Of a DNA stretch of 23,894 nt, positions 7,837 through 15,763 are shown piece after piece. This DNA is from JBBDNV01 sp040877415. GTDB taxonomy: Bacteria > Planctomycetota > Planctomycetia > Pirellulales > PALSA-1355. Location: positions 1 to 23,894 of the forward strand of contig JBBDNV010000094.1 of assembly GCA_040877415.1 (NCBI GenBank). Direction: 5' to 3'. The notes under the pieces were generated by a model that did no database searches, was not told where the DNA came from, and was given only the letters and a program-made list of their open reading frames with translations. Each line of letters begins with the position of its first letter. Positions within the stretch are counted from its first letter, which is position 1. The position numbers were made by a program, and so were the translations under genes.

Positions 7837-9288
7837 TCAGGCGAAGACTTCGATGCCTTTTGGCGGGGGCGAGGGAAACACGGCTCGGCATGCCAGGCAC
7901 GTCGCACGATCGCGCGGCACGACGGCGCCGCAGTTTTCGCAGCGAGCCTTGGGCGGCCATTGACGGTGCAGCCAATAACCAACGACCGCGGGCGGCCCGA
8001 GCAGGACAACGAAAATGGCCCAGGCGACCGCTCCGTGATCGGATACCGCGCGCTGGTGGCGGTAGACGATAAACGCTAGCGCCGCCGACACGGCGAGTAG
8101 CGTCAGAAACGGCAGCCAGGCATAGGACACGATTTCGGCAAAGGCCGCGGCGAAATCCGGCGCCGGCTGGCGGCCGACAGGTTTGTTTGCGGCGGCCAAC
8201 AGCGAGCCTGCCAAGAGCACCGCGGGCATGGGCACGATGCCCGTGATGGCCCAGGCGGTGGCCCGTTTGTCCGGGGGCGAGGCGCGGTAGAGGGTCACCC
8301 GTTCGTGGCGTTTGACTTCGCCCTGCGGGCCGACCCAGTACAGTTCGCTCGACCAATGGTCGTCGCCGCGGGCCTGAAGAATCGTTTCGTCGGTGGTGGT
8401 ACCGACGAGTGAGAGCGTGGCATCGCGCAGCGGTTCGGCCAACGGAAACGTGCGCAGCGGCTTACCCTCCAGAGACAGGATGTGCAGCTCCTTGGGCAAG
8501 CGCACGACCAGGCGGTCTTCATACGTGGCGTGGCGGTCGTCGGGCACAGCCTTCAGTTCCTGATAGGTGCTCACGGCAATGACCCGCTCGGGCATGGCCA
8601 CGGGTTCGACCGCCTGGCGGACGAGGTCGATTTTGACGAGCGAGTTATCGGAAACCAGATACAAGATGCCGTTGGGGAGTTGAGATGAAGGCACTTGTCC
8701 CGCTGCTCCGACCAGCGGCGCGTAGGCTCCGCTAAAGAATAGGTTCAAGGGGATCGTAAAGCGCTCGTCCGGCGGTGGAAGGCTGGGGCGGAATCCGCCG
8801 CGGCCCAGATAGCCGATCAATTGCTTGCTGTTGGGTTCGTAGGCGGCGAAGTAGGCCTGGCCGTCGGGCCACTCGTCGTGAATCAGGTACCAAATGACCG
8901 GAGCGGGTCGACCCTGCAGAAAGCCGACGATGCGCCAGGTCCAGCCGGTCAAAGCCCTATCGGTCCGAACTCCCGGGGGTATCTCGCGAGCGTACGAGGC
9001 TTCCGTGAGATGTAACGAGTCGGGGTCTTCGATTCTCTTGCCATCCAGCGTGCGATAGATCTCCTGGTTGTAGTCATAAGTTCCGCCCTGGAACGCGTAC
9101 GACAGCAAGAGCGGCTGTCCCTCGATCGTGAAGACGAGCTGGTCGATACGACGGGACGGGGAAAACATGGACACGACCATCGCGCCGACTCCGAATGCCA
9201 CCGCCCACACCGCCATCAGGCCGACCGTGAGGATCGTGGCCAGCAGGATCAAAGCAGCGGTCGATTTGCGGTTCGCGGTGGAATGCAT
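7837..9288 (-). CDS. Membrane protein with extracytoplasmic domain, C-terminal helices and zinc ribbon
   Basis: 483 residues, not recognised as a named family. An N-terminal membrane segment (about 11-40) is followed by about 300 residues that look soluble and strand-rich, with repeated short hydrophobic strands (for example LYLVSDNSLVKIDL and LHILSLEGKPLRTFPL). These suggest a beta-propeller-like domain outside the membrane. Three membrane segments follow (about 340-365, 375-402, 413-440). The tail is a Cys4 zinc ribbon with Cys450, Cys453, Cys464 and Cys467 (CX2C-X10-CX2C). It is the last gene of the GntR/ABC operon, 15 nt after the permease stop, so it probably works with that transporter, perhaps as a sensor or accessory subunit; that role is inferred from position only. 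The start is the ATG at 9288. The REP-like hairpin follows its stop directly. Confidence 0.75.
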   Translation of the reverse strand: MHSTANRKSTAALILLATILTVGLMAVWAVAFGVGAMVVSMFSPSRRIDQLVFTIEGQPLLLSYAFQGGTYDYNQEIYRTLDGKRIEDPDSLHLTEASYAREIPPGVRTDRALTGWTWRIVGFLQGRPAPVIWYLIHDEWPDGQAYFAAYEPNSKQLIGYLGRGGFRPSLPPPDERFTIPLNLFFSGAYAPLVGAAGQVPSSQLPNGILYLVSDNSLVKIDLVRQAVEPVAMPERVIAVSTYQELKAVPDDRHATYEDRLVVRLPKELHILSLEGKPLRTFPLAEPLRDATLSLVGTTTDETILQARGDDHWSSELYWVGPQGEVKRHERVTLYRASPPDKRATAWAITGIVPMPAVLLAGSLLAAANKPVGRQPAPDFAAAFAEIVSYAWLPFLTLLAVSAALAFIVYRHQRAVSDHGAVAWAIFVVLLGPPAVVGYWLHRQWPPKARCENCGAVVPRDRATCLACRAVFPSPPPKGIEVFA

Positions 9289-9303
9289 GGCAGGGCTCGT
9301 GCG

Positions 9304-9954
9304 TCAGGAGTAGTCGCGCGTCGCGGCGACGCGATAGATGACCGACAGAAAACAGGCTTCGACCGCCAGCGTGGCGACCAGCGATGCAAGCGGCCATTGT
9401 TCGAGAGCGAAAATGAAGAGTACCACGAGCACCGCGGCCGCCAGCGGCAACGCCCGGCTGCCGAACCAGCGGCCCGGGCGCAGGCCGCTGAGGAATGCTC
9501 CCAGGTAGACGATCGGCAGGCGAAACCAGATCAGCCAGGCCCAAGTGGTCATCGACCAGAAGAACGGACTGGCGTGCGTGCCGGGGAGCGCCGCCCACAG
9601 GGCGTAGATCAGGATCGGCAGGCCGGCGACCAGGAGCGTGGCGGCCATGCCGACCGCGAGCTTGACGGTGAACACGCGCGAGCGCTCGACGGGCCGGTGC
9701 AACAAGAACTGGAACGTGCCGCGGCCCGATTCCCAAAGCGTTTGCCACAGGCCGGCGGCAATGGCAGCAATGCCCGCCAGGTACAGCAATTGAGTCGCGG
9801 CCGACTGATTGACAAAGGGAATGGTGCCGCGGTCGCCAGACCATCGAACGAGAGGCAGCCATGGGGCGGCGAAGAACAGGCCCTGAGCCACCAGCGCCAG
9901 GACCGCCAGCGGCAGTAGTTCGCGCGATTCTTTCCAGGCCAGCGTTTTCAACAT
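9304..9954 (-). CDS. ABC transporter permease (ABC-2-like)
   Basis: A 216-residue, very hydrophobic protein with about six predicted membrane segments (near 12-35, 50-75, 95-120, 130-160, 165-185, 190-212). The opening MLKTLAWKESRELLP is typical of ABC-2/YtrC-type permeases, as is a short WESGRGTFQFLLHRPVER stretch between helices 2 and 3, which resembles the cytoplasmic coupling loop of these families. It has no ATPase motifs and would pair with the ATPase encoded just upstream. The ATG at 9954 overlaps the ATPase stop (TGA, 9950-9948) by 7 nt, implying translational coupling, and GGGAG lies about 9 nt upstream of it. A longer start at 9969 lacks a ribosome site. The substrate cannot be told. 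Confidence 0.85.
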   Translation of the reverse strand: MLKTLAWKESRELLPLAVLALVAQGLFFAAPWLPLVRWSGDRGTIPFVNQSAATQLLYLAGIAAIAAGLWQTLWESGRGTFQFLLHRPVERSRVFTVKLAVGMAATLLVAGLPILIYALWAALPGTHASPFFWSMTTWAWLIWFRLPIVYLGAFLSGLRPGRWFGSRALPLAAAVLVVLFIFALEQWPLASLVATLAVEACFLSVIYRVAATRDYS

Positions 9955-10892
9955 CCGACGGGCTCCCATTCGAGGCTGGGCAGGGGGCGGGTTTCGCCGC
10001 GCGTGTAGGCGATGAACGCGTCTTCCAGGTTCAATTCCATCATTTCGACGCTTTCGGCGCCCAACGATTCGGCTAGCGCCGCATGCTCTTCGCCATAACC
10101 GACGACAACCAACTCCAGCTTGCCGCCGATCTGGCGCTGGCTGACCAGGCCCGCGCAATCCGGAAAGCGCGGCACCGATCCGGTGAAATCCAGAACCACG
10201 CGGCGCAGTTGTGTCTTGAAGTGATCGGTCGGGCAATCGATGCGCATCACGCCGTCGACCATGATGCCGATGCGATCGGCGACGCGCTCGACGTCGCCCA
10301 GAATGTGCGAGCTGAACAGGATCGTGCGGCCGCTGCGCTGGATCAAGTGAATCATCGATTCCAAAAAGTCGCGCCGCACCACGGTGTCGAGCCCCAGCGT
10401 CGGATCATCGAGAATCAAGAGTTGCGGATCGGAGGCCAACGCCAGCGCCAGCGAAACTTGGGCCCGTTCGCCGTTCGAGAGTCGGCCGATCTTCGCCTTG
10501 GGCGAAATCCCAAAATGGTCGAGAATGCTGCCGAGAAACCCCTCGTGCCAGGCTTCCCTTTCATAGAAGCCCTGGGTGAATCGCACGGCCCCGGCAACGG
10601 TCATCCAGCGGTATAGCGGGTGGCCTTCGGCTAGATAAGCGATTCGCGACCGAGTCTGGGGCCGCAGTTGGGTAATGTCTTCGTCCAAAAGGGTCGCTCG
10701 GCCCACGTCGGGTTGCACCATTCCCAAAAGCATTTTGATCAACGTCGATTTGCCCGCTCCGTTGCGTCCCAGCAACCCATAGACGCATCCGGCGGGAACG
10801 CGCAGCTTAATACTGTCGACGACCCGCCGGCTGCCGTAGTGTTTCGTCAATCCGTCGATCTTGATTGCATCGCTTCGATTGTCGCCTGACAT
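9948..10892 (-). CDS. ABC transporter ATP-binding protein (YtrB-like)
   Basis: A 314-residue cytoplasmic ATPase. Walker A is GRNGAGKST (42-50), the signature is LSNGE (about 137-141), Walker B is LLILDDPTLGLD, and the H-loop is in SSHIL. The residue after the Walker B aspartate (163) is Asp where most ABC ATPases have the catalytic Glu, which may lower hydrolysis; domain order is otherwise normal. The last 80 or so residues form an extra C-terminal domain ending in an LNLEDAFIAYTRG element, as in many ABC-2 exporter ATPases. The start is the ATG at 10892, preceded by AAAGGTG. It lies 11 nt after the GntR stop and overlaps the permease by 7 nt, so it is the second gene of a four-gene operon. 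The cargo is unknown. Confidence 0.93.
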   Translation of the reverse strand: MSGDNRSDAIKIDGLTKHYGSRRVVDSIKLRVPAGCVYGLLGRNGAGKSTLIKMLLGMVQPDVGRATLLDEDITQLRPQTRSRIAYLAEGHPLYRWMTVAGAVRFTQGFYEREAWHEGFLGSILDHFGISPKAKIGRLSNGERAQVSLALALASDPQLLILDDPTLGLDTVVRRDFLESMIHLIQRSGRTILFSSHILGDVERVADRIGIMVDGVMRIDCPTDHFKTQLRRVVLDFTGSVPRFPDCAGLVSQRQIGGKLELVVVGYGEEHAALAESLGAESVEMMELNLEDAFIAYTRGETRPLPSLEWEPVGC

Positions 10893-10903
10893 CGATTCAC
10901 CTT

Positions 10904-11308
10904 TCACGAGGCCTGCGCGGCGGATGATGGCCACTGGAATTGTTTCATCCGCTCGTCGACCAGCTCCAGGACTTCCGCGCGTTCGCAGCCCAGGCGCACC
11001 GCGTCGACCAGAAACTGATCGGCGCCCTTGGTGAGCCGCTCGCGGCGCACCTTTTTCGGAAGCGCTGGTCGCGATCGGCTGACGAACACGCCCAGACCCG
11101 GACGCGTGTAGAGCGTGCCGTCGCGCTCCAGTTCCGTGTAGGCCCGGGCCACGGTGTTCGGATTGACCACCAGCGACTGCGACAACTCGCGCACCGACGG
11201 CAGCCGCTCGTCGCCGCGCAGTCGCCCGCGGGCAATCGCCGAGCAAATCTGCTCGGTCAACTGCTGGTAGAGGGGAACGCCGGCGGTGGTGCTGATTGTG
11301 AATTCCAT
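10904..11308 (-). CDS. GntR-family transcriptional regulator, YtrA subfamily
   Basis: A 134-residue protein with an N-terminal winged helix (about 8-78): VPLYQQLTEQI, then RLPSVRELSQSLVVNPNTVARAY and the wing GTLYTRPGLGVFV. A short helical C-terminal part of about 55 residues lacks a ligand domain. This size and layout define the YtrA subfamily, whose members usually repress the adjoining ABC operon. The start is the ATG at 11308; longer in-frame extensions would run through the dyad and promoter, so they are rejected. The leader would be only about 16 nt, with no strong Shine-Dalgarno. It is the first gene of the operon with the ATPase, permease and zinc-ribbon membrane protein, and autoregulation through the upstream dyad is inferred. 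Confidence 0.92.
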   Translation of the reverse strand: MEFTISTTAGVPLYQQLTEQICSAIARGRLRGDERLPSVRELSQSLVVNPNTVARAYTELERDGTLYTRPGLGVFVSRSRPALPKKVRRERLTKGADQFLVDAVRLGCERAEVLELVDERMKQFQWPSSAAQAS

Positions 11309-11321
11309 GGTATCGGATCCG

Positions 11322-11346
11322 ACTGTACTAATTGTACTAATACAGT
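11322..11346. promoter_or_regulatory. Candidate GntR (YtrA-type) operator
   Basis: A 25-bp dyad has outer arms ACTGTA (11322-11327) and TACAGT (11341-11346). It also holds two direct copies of TGTACTAAT (11325-11333 and 11334-11342). It covers the -10 box of the regulator promoter, which suits repression. That the GntR protein binds here is inferred. Confidence 0.5.
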
Positions 11347-11358
11347 TGAGAAACGCAA
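11331..11358 (-). promoter_or_regulatory. Promoter of the GntR/ABC operon
   Basis: On the minus strand TTGCGT (11353-11358) and TACAAT (11331-11336) are separated by 16 nt. The predicted start is near 11324, just before the regulator ATG at 11308. The -10 matches 5 of 6 bases and lies inside the dyad at 11322-11346. Confidence 0.5.
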
Positions 11359-11465
11359 GGTCGCTCCGCAGACCCGGCCGCCGGGCGGCCGCCACAGGGC
11401 CTGAGGCTGCTCGATAAAACCGCTCCTCGGGAGGGTGGGAACGGTCGGCCGGCTGGAAAGATGGC

Positions 11466-11492
11466 TTGACAGCCGACTAGGCTGCCTATTAA
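11466..11492 (+). promoter_or_regulatory. Candidate topA promoter
   Basis: A consensus TTGACA (11466-11471) is followed by TATTAA (11487-11492) at 15 nt, slightly short. A CAGCC/GGCTG inverted repeat (11470-11474 and 11480-11484) fills the spacer. It would leave a leader of about 250 nt before topA. A second weaker pair at 11605-11634 is the alternative. Confidence 0.33.
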
Positions 11493-11746
11493 GCAAATAC
11501 CGCTCGCCCAGGATGGCGGACCGAGCCTGGGGCTTAGCAAGGAGTCCTTAAGCCTCTACTGGGAGGCACTTTACGTGCTTCATTCCACGCGGTTCCGGTA
11601 TCCTTTGGCCGGGCACGTGCCAAGAATGTATTAAGAGAAACGGATGCCAGAGAGCGATTTTTCGACCGCTGGCGATCGATAGAGCGGGGGGAACCGTAGT
11701 TCCAGATAAATCGTTTCACTGCGAGCCGACGACCCGGCAACAGCCC

Positions 11747-14494
11747 ATGGCCAAGAAATCGACCAACAAGAACGGCAAGTCGCTGGTGATCGTCGAGTCG
11801 CCCGCCAAGGCGCGCACGATCAGCAAGTTTTTGGGCCGCAATTTTACGGTCGAGGCCAGCATCGGCCACGTGCGCGATCTGCCGCAAGGGGCCAAGCAGA
11901 TTCCGGCCCAATATAAAGGTGAGGACTGGGCCCACCTGGGCGTCAACGTCAACAGCGACTTCGATCCGGTCTACATCATCCCCCCCGGCAAGAAGGCCCA
12001 GGTGACCAAACTCAAGGCTCTCTTGAAGGACGCCCGAGACCTTTACCTGGCGACCGACGAAGACCGCGAAGGGGAAGCCATCAGTTGGCACCTCAACGAG
12101 CTCTTGAAGCCCAAGGTGCCCGTGCATCGGCTGGTGTTCCACGAAATCACGAAAGAGGCGATCGAAGAGGCGCTGGCGAATCCGCGCGCGATCGACAACG
12201 ACCTGGTGCGTGCTCAGGAAGCGCGGCGGATCATCGATCGGCTTTACGGCTACGAGGTGTCGCCGCTGTTGTGGCGCAAGGTGCGGCCCAAGCTGTCGGC
12301 AGGCCGCGTGCAGAGCGTGGCGGTGCGGCTGATCGTGGAGCGCGAGCGGCAGCGGATGGCGTTTGTCGCGGCCACGTATTGGGATTTGCTCGGCACGTTT
12401 GCCAAGACCGACGGACAGAGGTTCAAGGCCGAATTGATTTCGGTCGACGGCCGAAAAACCCCCTCGGGAAAGGATTTCGATCCGTCGACCGGCAAGCTGA
12501 AGGATGCGAGCCTGCTGTTGCTCGACGAGCCGGGCGCCACGGCGCTGGTGGAGCGGCTGTTACGGGCCGATTTCCGCGTCTCGGCGCTCGACGACAAGCC
12601 GTTTACGTCCAGGCCCTACGCGCCCTTTACCACCAGCACGCTGCAGCAGGAGGCGAATCGCAAGCTCGGCTTTACGGCCCGCCGCACGATGCAAGTGGCG
12701 CAGAGCCTGTACGAGACGGGCCACATCACGTACATGCGCACCGACTCGACCAACCTGGCGCAAGTGGCCGTCGGGGCGGCGCGCTCCCTGGTCACTTCGC
12801 AATACGGCGCCGAGTATCTGCCCGATCAGCCGCGCACGTATCAGACGAAAGTCAAAAACGCGCAGGAGGCCCACGAGGCCATTCGCCCGGCCGGCCACCC
12901 GTTCGCGTTTCCGGAGGAATTGCGCGGCGCGCTGAGCCAGGATGAGTTCAAGCTGTATGACTTGATCTGGAAGCGCACCGTGGCCAGCCAAATGGCCGAC
13001 GCGCGCGGCAAGCGGATCACGATCACCGTCGAAGGGGATGGCGCCGTCTTCCAGGTCGGGGGCAGGACGATCGATTTTGCGGGCTATCTGCGGGCTTACG
13101 TCGAAGGAAGCGACGATCCGCAGGCCGAACTGGCCGAGCAGGAAACGATATTGCCCGCCGTCGCCGTCGGCGAGTCGCTTGCCCCTAGCGCGCTTGCGCC
13201 CAAGAGCCACACGACGCAGCCGCCGCCGCGCTACAGCGAAGCTTCGCTCACGCGGGCCCTGGAAGAGATGGGCATCGGCCGGCCGAGCACTTATGCCTCG
13301 ATCATCGACACGATCCTGGCGCGCGAATACGTGTTCAAGAAAGCCAATGCCCTGGTGCCCACCTGGGTGGCGTTCGCGGTGGCGCAACTGTTGACGGACC
13401 ACCTGCCCTACCTGGTCGACTACCAGTTCACGGCCCAGATGGAAGACGATCTGGACGCGATCAGCCGCGGCGAATCGGGGCACGTCGAATACTTGCACAA
13501 CTTTTATTTCGGCGACGGCAAACCCGGCCTCAAGCAACTGCTGGCCGACAAGACCGCGGAGATCGACGCCCGCGACATCGGGCGCATCCTGATCGGCAAG
13601 CCCGAAGGGGGAGCGCCGATCTATGTGCGCGTGGGGCGCTATGGGCCGTTTCTCGAACAGGGTGAGCTGCGCGGGAGCTTGCGCGGCGACATGGCGCCGG
13701 ATGAAATGACCATCGAGGCGGCGCTGGAAATCCTCAGCCATGCCGCGCAAGCCGAAGAGCCGCTGGGCCACTGTCCCGAGACGGGCAAGCCCGTCTTTCT
13801 GAAAGTCGGGCGATTCGGCCCGTACGTGCAGCGCGGCACGCCGAAGGACGAGGAAAAACCGAAAAACGCCTCGTTGCTCAAGGGCATGCGGCGCGAAGAC
13901 GTGACGCTCGAGGTGGCGCTCAAGCTGCTCTCGCTGCCGCGCGAGCTGGGCCATCATCCCGAGAGCGGTTCGCCGGTCGTGGCTTACAATGGGCGGTTCG
14001 GGCCTTACGTGAAATGCGGTGAAGAGACGCGCAGCCTGCCGGCCGGGCTTTCGCCCCTCGACGTGACCTTGCCACAAGCCCTGGAGCTTTTGGCCCAACC
14101 CAAGGCACAGCGGCGCGGCTTCGGCGCGGCGAAGGAGCCGATCAAAGTTTTCGACGAATCGCCGGTGACGAAGCAAAAAATCAAACTTTTCGAAGGGCGG
14201 TATGGCCTCTATCTGACCGACGGCATGACGAACGCCTCGCTGCCCAAAGGAATGTCGCCCGACGAGCTGGCGCACGAGCAGGCCCTTGAGCTATTGGCCG
14301 CCCGCGCCGCGTTGGGCCCGCCGAAGAAATCGTCGCGACGCAAGCTCGCCAGGCCAAAGACCGCGCCGCCGACGTCGAAGACCGTGTCGAGGAAGGCGCC
14401 GTCATCCTCGGGCAATGGTCACGGCGACACGCTGCTGAAGAAGGGCGGCAAGAAGAAGTCGCCGGCCAAGCGCACGGCGGCGAAGCGCAGCTAA
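11747..14494 (+). CDS. topA: DNA topoisomerase I (type IA)
   Basis: A 915-residue enzyme that relaxes negative supercoils by cutting one strand through a 5'-phosphotyrosine. The Toprim domain (about 10-150) has Glu17 in VESPAKA and Asp104/Asp106 in ATDEDREGE. The catalytic Tyr329 lies in ITYMRTDSTN, after the LSAGRVQSVA motif. The core ends near residue 600 with ALEEMGIGRPSTYASI at about 504-519. The C-terminal part has four related repeats, each with a G-R-F/Y-G-x-Y/F core and an ALELL-type helix, then a Lys/Arg-rich tail of about 55 residues. No Cys4 zinc ribbons are present, unlike E. coli TopA; the layout resembles actinobacterial enzymes. The start is the first ATG, without a clear Shine-Dalgarno. 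It is divergent from the GntR operon and converges on acpS. Confidence 0.97.
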   Translation: MAKKSTNKNGKSLVIVESPAKARTISKFLGRNFTVEASIGHVRDLPQGAKQIPAQYKGEDWAHLGVNVNSDFDPVYIIPPGKKAQVTKLKALLKDARDLYLATDEDREGEAISWHLNELLKPKVPVHRLVFHEITKEAIEEALANPRAIDNDLVRAQEARRIIDRLYGYEVSPLLWRKVRPKLSAGRVQSVAVRLIVERERQRMAFVAATYWDLLGTFAKTDGQRFKAELISVDGRKTPSGKDFDPSTGKLKDASLLLLDEPGATALVERLLRADFRVSALDDKPFTSRPYAPFTTSTLQQEANRKLGFTARRTMQVAQSLYETGHITYMRTDSTNLAQVAVGAARSLVTSQYGAEYLPDQPRTYQTKVKNAQEAHEAIRPAGHPFAFPEELRGALSQDEFKLYDLIWKRTVASQMADARGKRITITVEGDGAVFQVGGRTIDFAGYLRAYVEGSDDPQAELAEQETILPAVAVGESLAPSALAPKSHTTQPPPRYSEASLTRALEEMGIGRPSTYASIIDTILAREYVFKKANALVPTWVAFAVAQLLTDHLPYLVDYQFTAQMEDDLDAISRGESGHVEYLHNFYFGDGKPGLKQLLADKTAEIDARDIGRILIGKPEGGAPIYVRVGRYGPFLEQGELRGSLRGDMAPDEMTIEAALEILSHAAQAEEPLGHCPETGKPVFLKVGRFGPYVQRGTPKDEEKPKNASLLKGMRREDVTLEVALKLLSLPRELGHHPESGSPVVAYNGRFGPYVKCGEETRSLPAGLSPLDVTLPQALELLAQPKAQRRGFGAAKEPIKVFDESPVTKQKIKLFEGRYGLYLTDGMTNASLPKGMSPDELAHEQALELLAARAALGPPKKSSRRKLARPKTAPPTSKTVSRKAPSSSGNGHGDTLLKKGGKKKSPAKRTAAKRS

Positions 14495-14681
14495 GGCGGT
14501 ATCTGAATCGATGCCAGACGGGGTCGGGAGTCGACGACTCAGGACCTCTTTGCCTTCCAACGCCAGCGACGCGTTGTCGTGTGCCAGCCTCGCCAGCTTG
14601 CCCGTCAGTTTTCCGTAGCCGGCCGCTTGCGCGACAGCCGCGCTGGGCTGGCTGATCCGGCGATGGGCGATCGTCTGGCGC

Positions 14682-15098
14682 TCATTCGTCGTCGGGGTTT
14701 TGTTCGCGGGCTTCGGGGCCTTCGGCGATCGCGTAGGCCGTGGCGTGGCTGCGGCAGTGAGAGAGGCTGATGTGCATGTCGATGATGCCGAGCTCCTCGA
14801 CGACGTCCAGCACGCCGCCGCGCAGTGCAACCGAAGGACGGCCGCCGGGGTCGTTGCGAATCTCGATGTCGCGCCAACTGATCCCCTTGCGCCAGCCGGT
14901 GCCCAAAGCTTTGAGAACGGCTTCCTTGGCTGCCCAGCGGGCAGCGAAGTGCTGCGTGGCCAGCTTTCGGCTTTGGCAGTACTGGATTTCGTGCGGCGTA
15001 TAGACCCGGTTGATGAACAGCTCGCCGTGCCGCTCGATCATCTGCGCGATCCGCAGGCATTCGACGATGTCGGTGCCGATGCCGATGATTTGAGCCAT
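14682..15098 (-). CDS. acpS: Holo-[acyl-carrier-protein] synthase
   Basis: A 138-residue protein. AcpS transfers 4'-phosphopantetheine from CoA to the serine of acyl carrier protein and works as a trimer in the cytosol. Seen: IGIGTDIVEC with Asp10, and ARWAAKEAVLKALGTG with Glu59, the two Mg-binding residues of the family (Asp8 and Glu58 in B. subtilis). The LSHCRSHATAYAIA strand near residues 111-124 matches the usual IsHsxxyAxA end. About 12 acidic residues extend the C-terminus. The ATG at 15098 is chosen because the family begins two or three residues before IGIGTD. An upstream in-frame ATG would add an unrelated 26 residues. It converges on topA and follows a small membrane gene by 46 nt. 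Confidence 0.94.
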   Translation of the reverse strand: MAQIIGIGTDIVECLRIAQMIERHGELFINRVYTPHEIQYCQSRKLATQHFAARWAAKEAVLKALGTGWRKGISWRDIEIRNDPGGRPSVALRGGVLDVVEELGIIDMHISLSHCRSHATAYAIAEGPEAREQNPDDE

Positions 15099-15144
15099 GC
15101 GGGGTTCGCCGTTCGAATTGGGATTGGGCACAGCGTCGTGAGGT

Positions 15145-15699
15145 TCAGTCCCCCTCACCCTGCCCTCTCCCGCCAAGGGAGAGAGGAGTTTGTAGTGCTC
15201 TCCCGCCGCCAGGGGAGAGGGTTTTCGGGTCGGCGCGTTTTCGCGTTGCCAGGGCCGTGACGGTGCCGGCGGCGGCGGCGGCGGTCAACACGCAATCGAG
15301 CGACCACCACACGGGACCTTCGCGCCACGTGAGGACCAGGTGGTCGAAAAACGTTGGCAGCATCTCCCCTTCGCGCGCAATCGCGGCGGCCAGCGGACTG
15401 CGACGACCGAGATCGTCGTCGTACAGCCGCAGCCGATATCTATGGCCAATGTAGTCTTGGGCGCAGGCGGCCAGCAAGCCCCAGCAGATGGCGCCGATCA
15501 CCGCCGCGCGCCGGCCCGGCAGACGCACAACCCGCCCGATTGCCGCGAGCGCGGCCCCCAATACCGCGCCTACGAGAATTGGAAACAGCACCGCCGGGGC
15601 GATGCCGTCCTGTTGGATTTGGAACGCGATCCAGGCAACGGCCGCCGTGGCCATCGCGCCCGCGAAAAGCCAGATCAGGTAGCGCTCGGCGTTGTTCAT
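15145..15699 (-). CDS. Small multi-pass membrane protein with repeat-derived C-terminus
   Basis: 184 residues, not recognised as a named family. Four hydrophobic segments are visible (about 8-27, 36-56, 64-80, 130-148). Between the third and fourth lies a polar stretch (YIGHRYRLRLYDDDLG, then LPTFFDHLVLTWREGP). The ATG at 15699 (MNNAERYLIW) is chosen because upstream residues read as out-of-frame trpS and spacer DNA. The last 25 or so residues (from TLSPGGG) are encoded by two copies of a CTCTCCC/GGGAGAG dispersed repeat, so the original stop was probably lost and the reading frame extended into the repeat. It is co-directional with trpS (64 nt upstream) and acpS (46 nt downstream). No function can be proposed. 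Confidence 0.62.
   Translation of the reverse strand: MNNAERYLIWLFAGAMATAAVAWIAFQIQQDGIAPAVLFPILVGAVLGAALAAIGRVVRLPGRRAAVIGAICWGLLAACAQDYIGHRYRLRLYDDDLGRRSPLAAAIAREGEMLPTFFDHLVLTWREGPVWWSLDCVLTAAAAAGTVTALATRKRADPKTLSPGGGRALQTPLSLGGRGQGEGD
15165..15219. repeat. Two copies of a CTCTCCC-GCC-GGGAGAG palindromic repeat
   Basis: Copy 1 pairs 15165-15171 with 15177-15183 around a 5-nt loop. Copy 2 pairs 15198-15204 with 15213-15219 around an 8-nt loop. Both have the form CTCTCCC, a GCC-containing loop, then GGGAGAG. From memory, such sequences are dispersed in many high-GC genomes. Both copies lie inside the 3' end of the small membrane gene. Confidence 0.75.
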
Positions 15700-15763
15700 C
15701 TGAAAACCGAGAGTGAAGGCTCGGGTGGCCCCGAATTCGGCTACGGCACGCGGCGTGTGCCTG

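Larger units (their letters stand above)
11309..11746. other. Divergent intergenic region, 438 bp
   Basis: It lies between the GntR operon and topA. It holds the operator and promoter of the former and two candidate plus-strand promoters for topA. A perfect 10-bp palindrome GGCACGTGCC (11612-11621) lies within the second candidate (TTGGCC 11605-11610, TATTAA 11629-11634). No coding sequence is supported. Confidence 0.5.

Noticed and set aside
11377..11396. GGCCGCC repeats as a terminator near the GntR promoter
   Set aside because: They form short ambiguous direct and inverted repeats upstream of both divergent genes, where a terminator is not expected.
12560..14275. 571-codon antisense open frame inside topA
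   Set aside because: topA motifs are unambiguous on the other strand; the antisense product has no recognisable domain.
15105..15130. tRNA T-loop-like GTTCGAATT
   Set aside because: No cloverleaf, acceptor stem or anticodon arm can be built around it.
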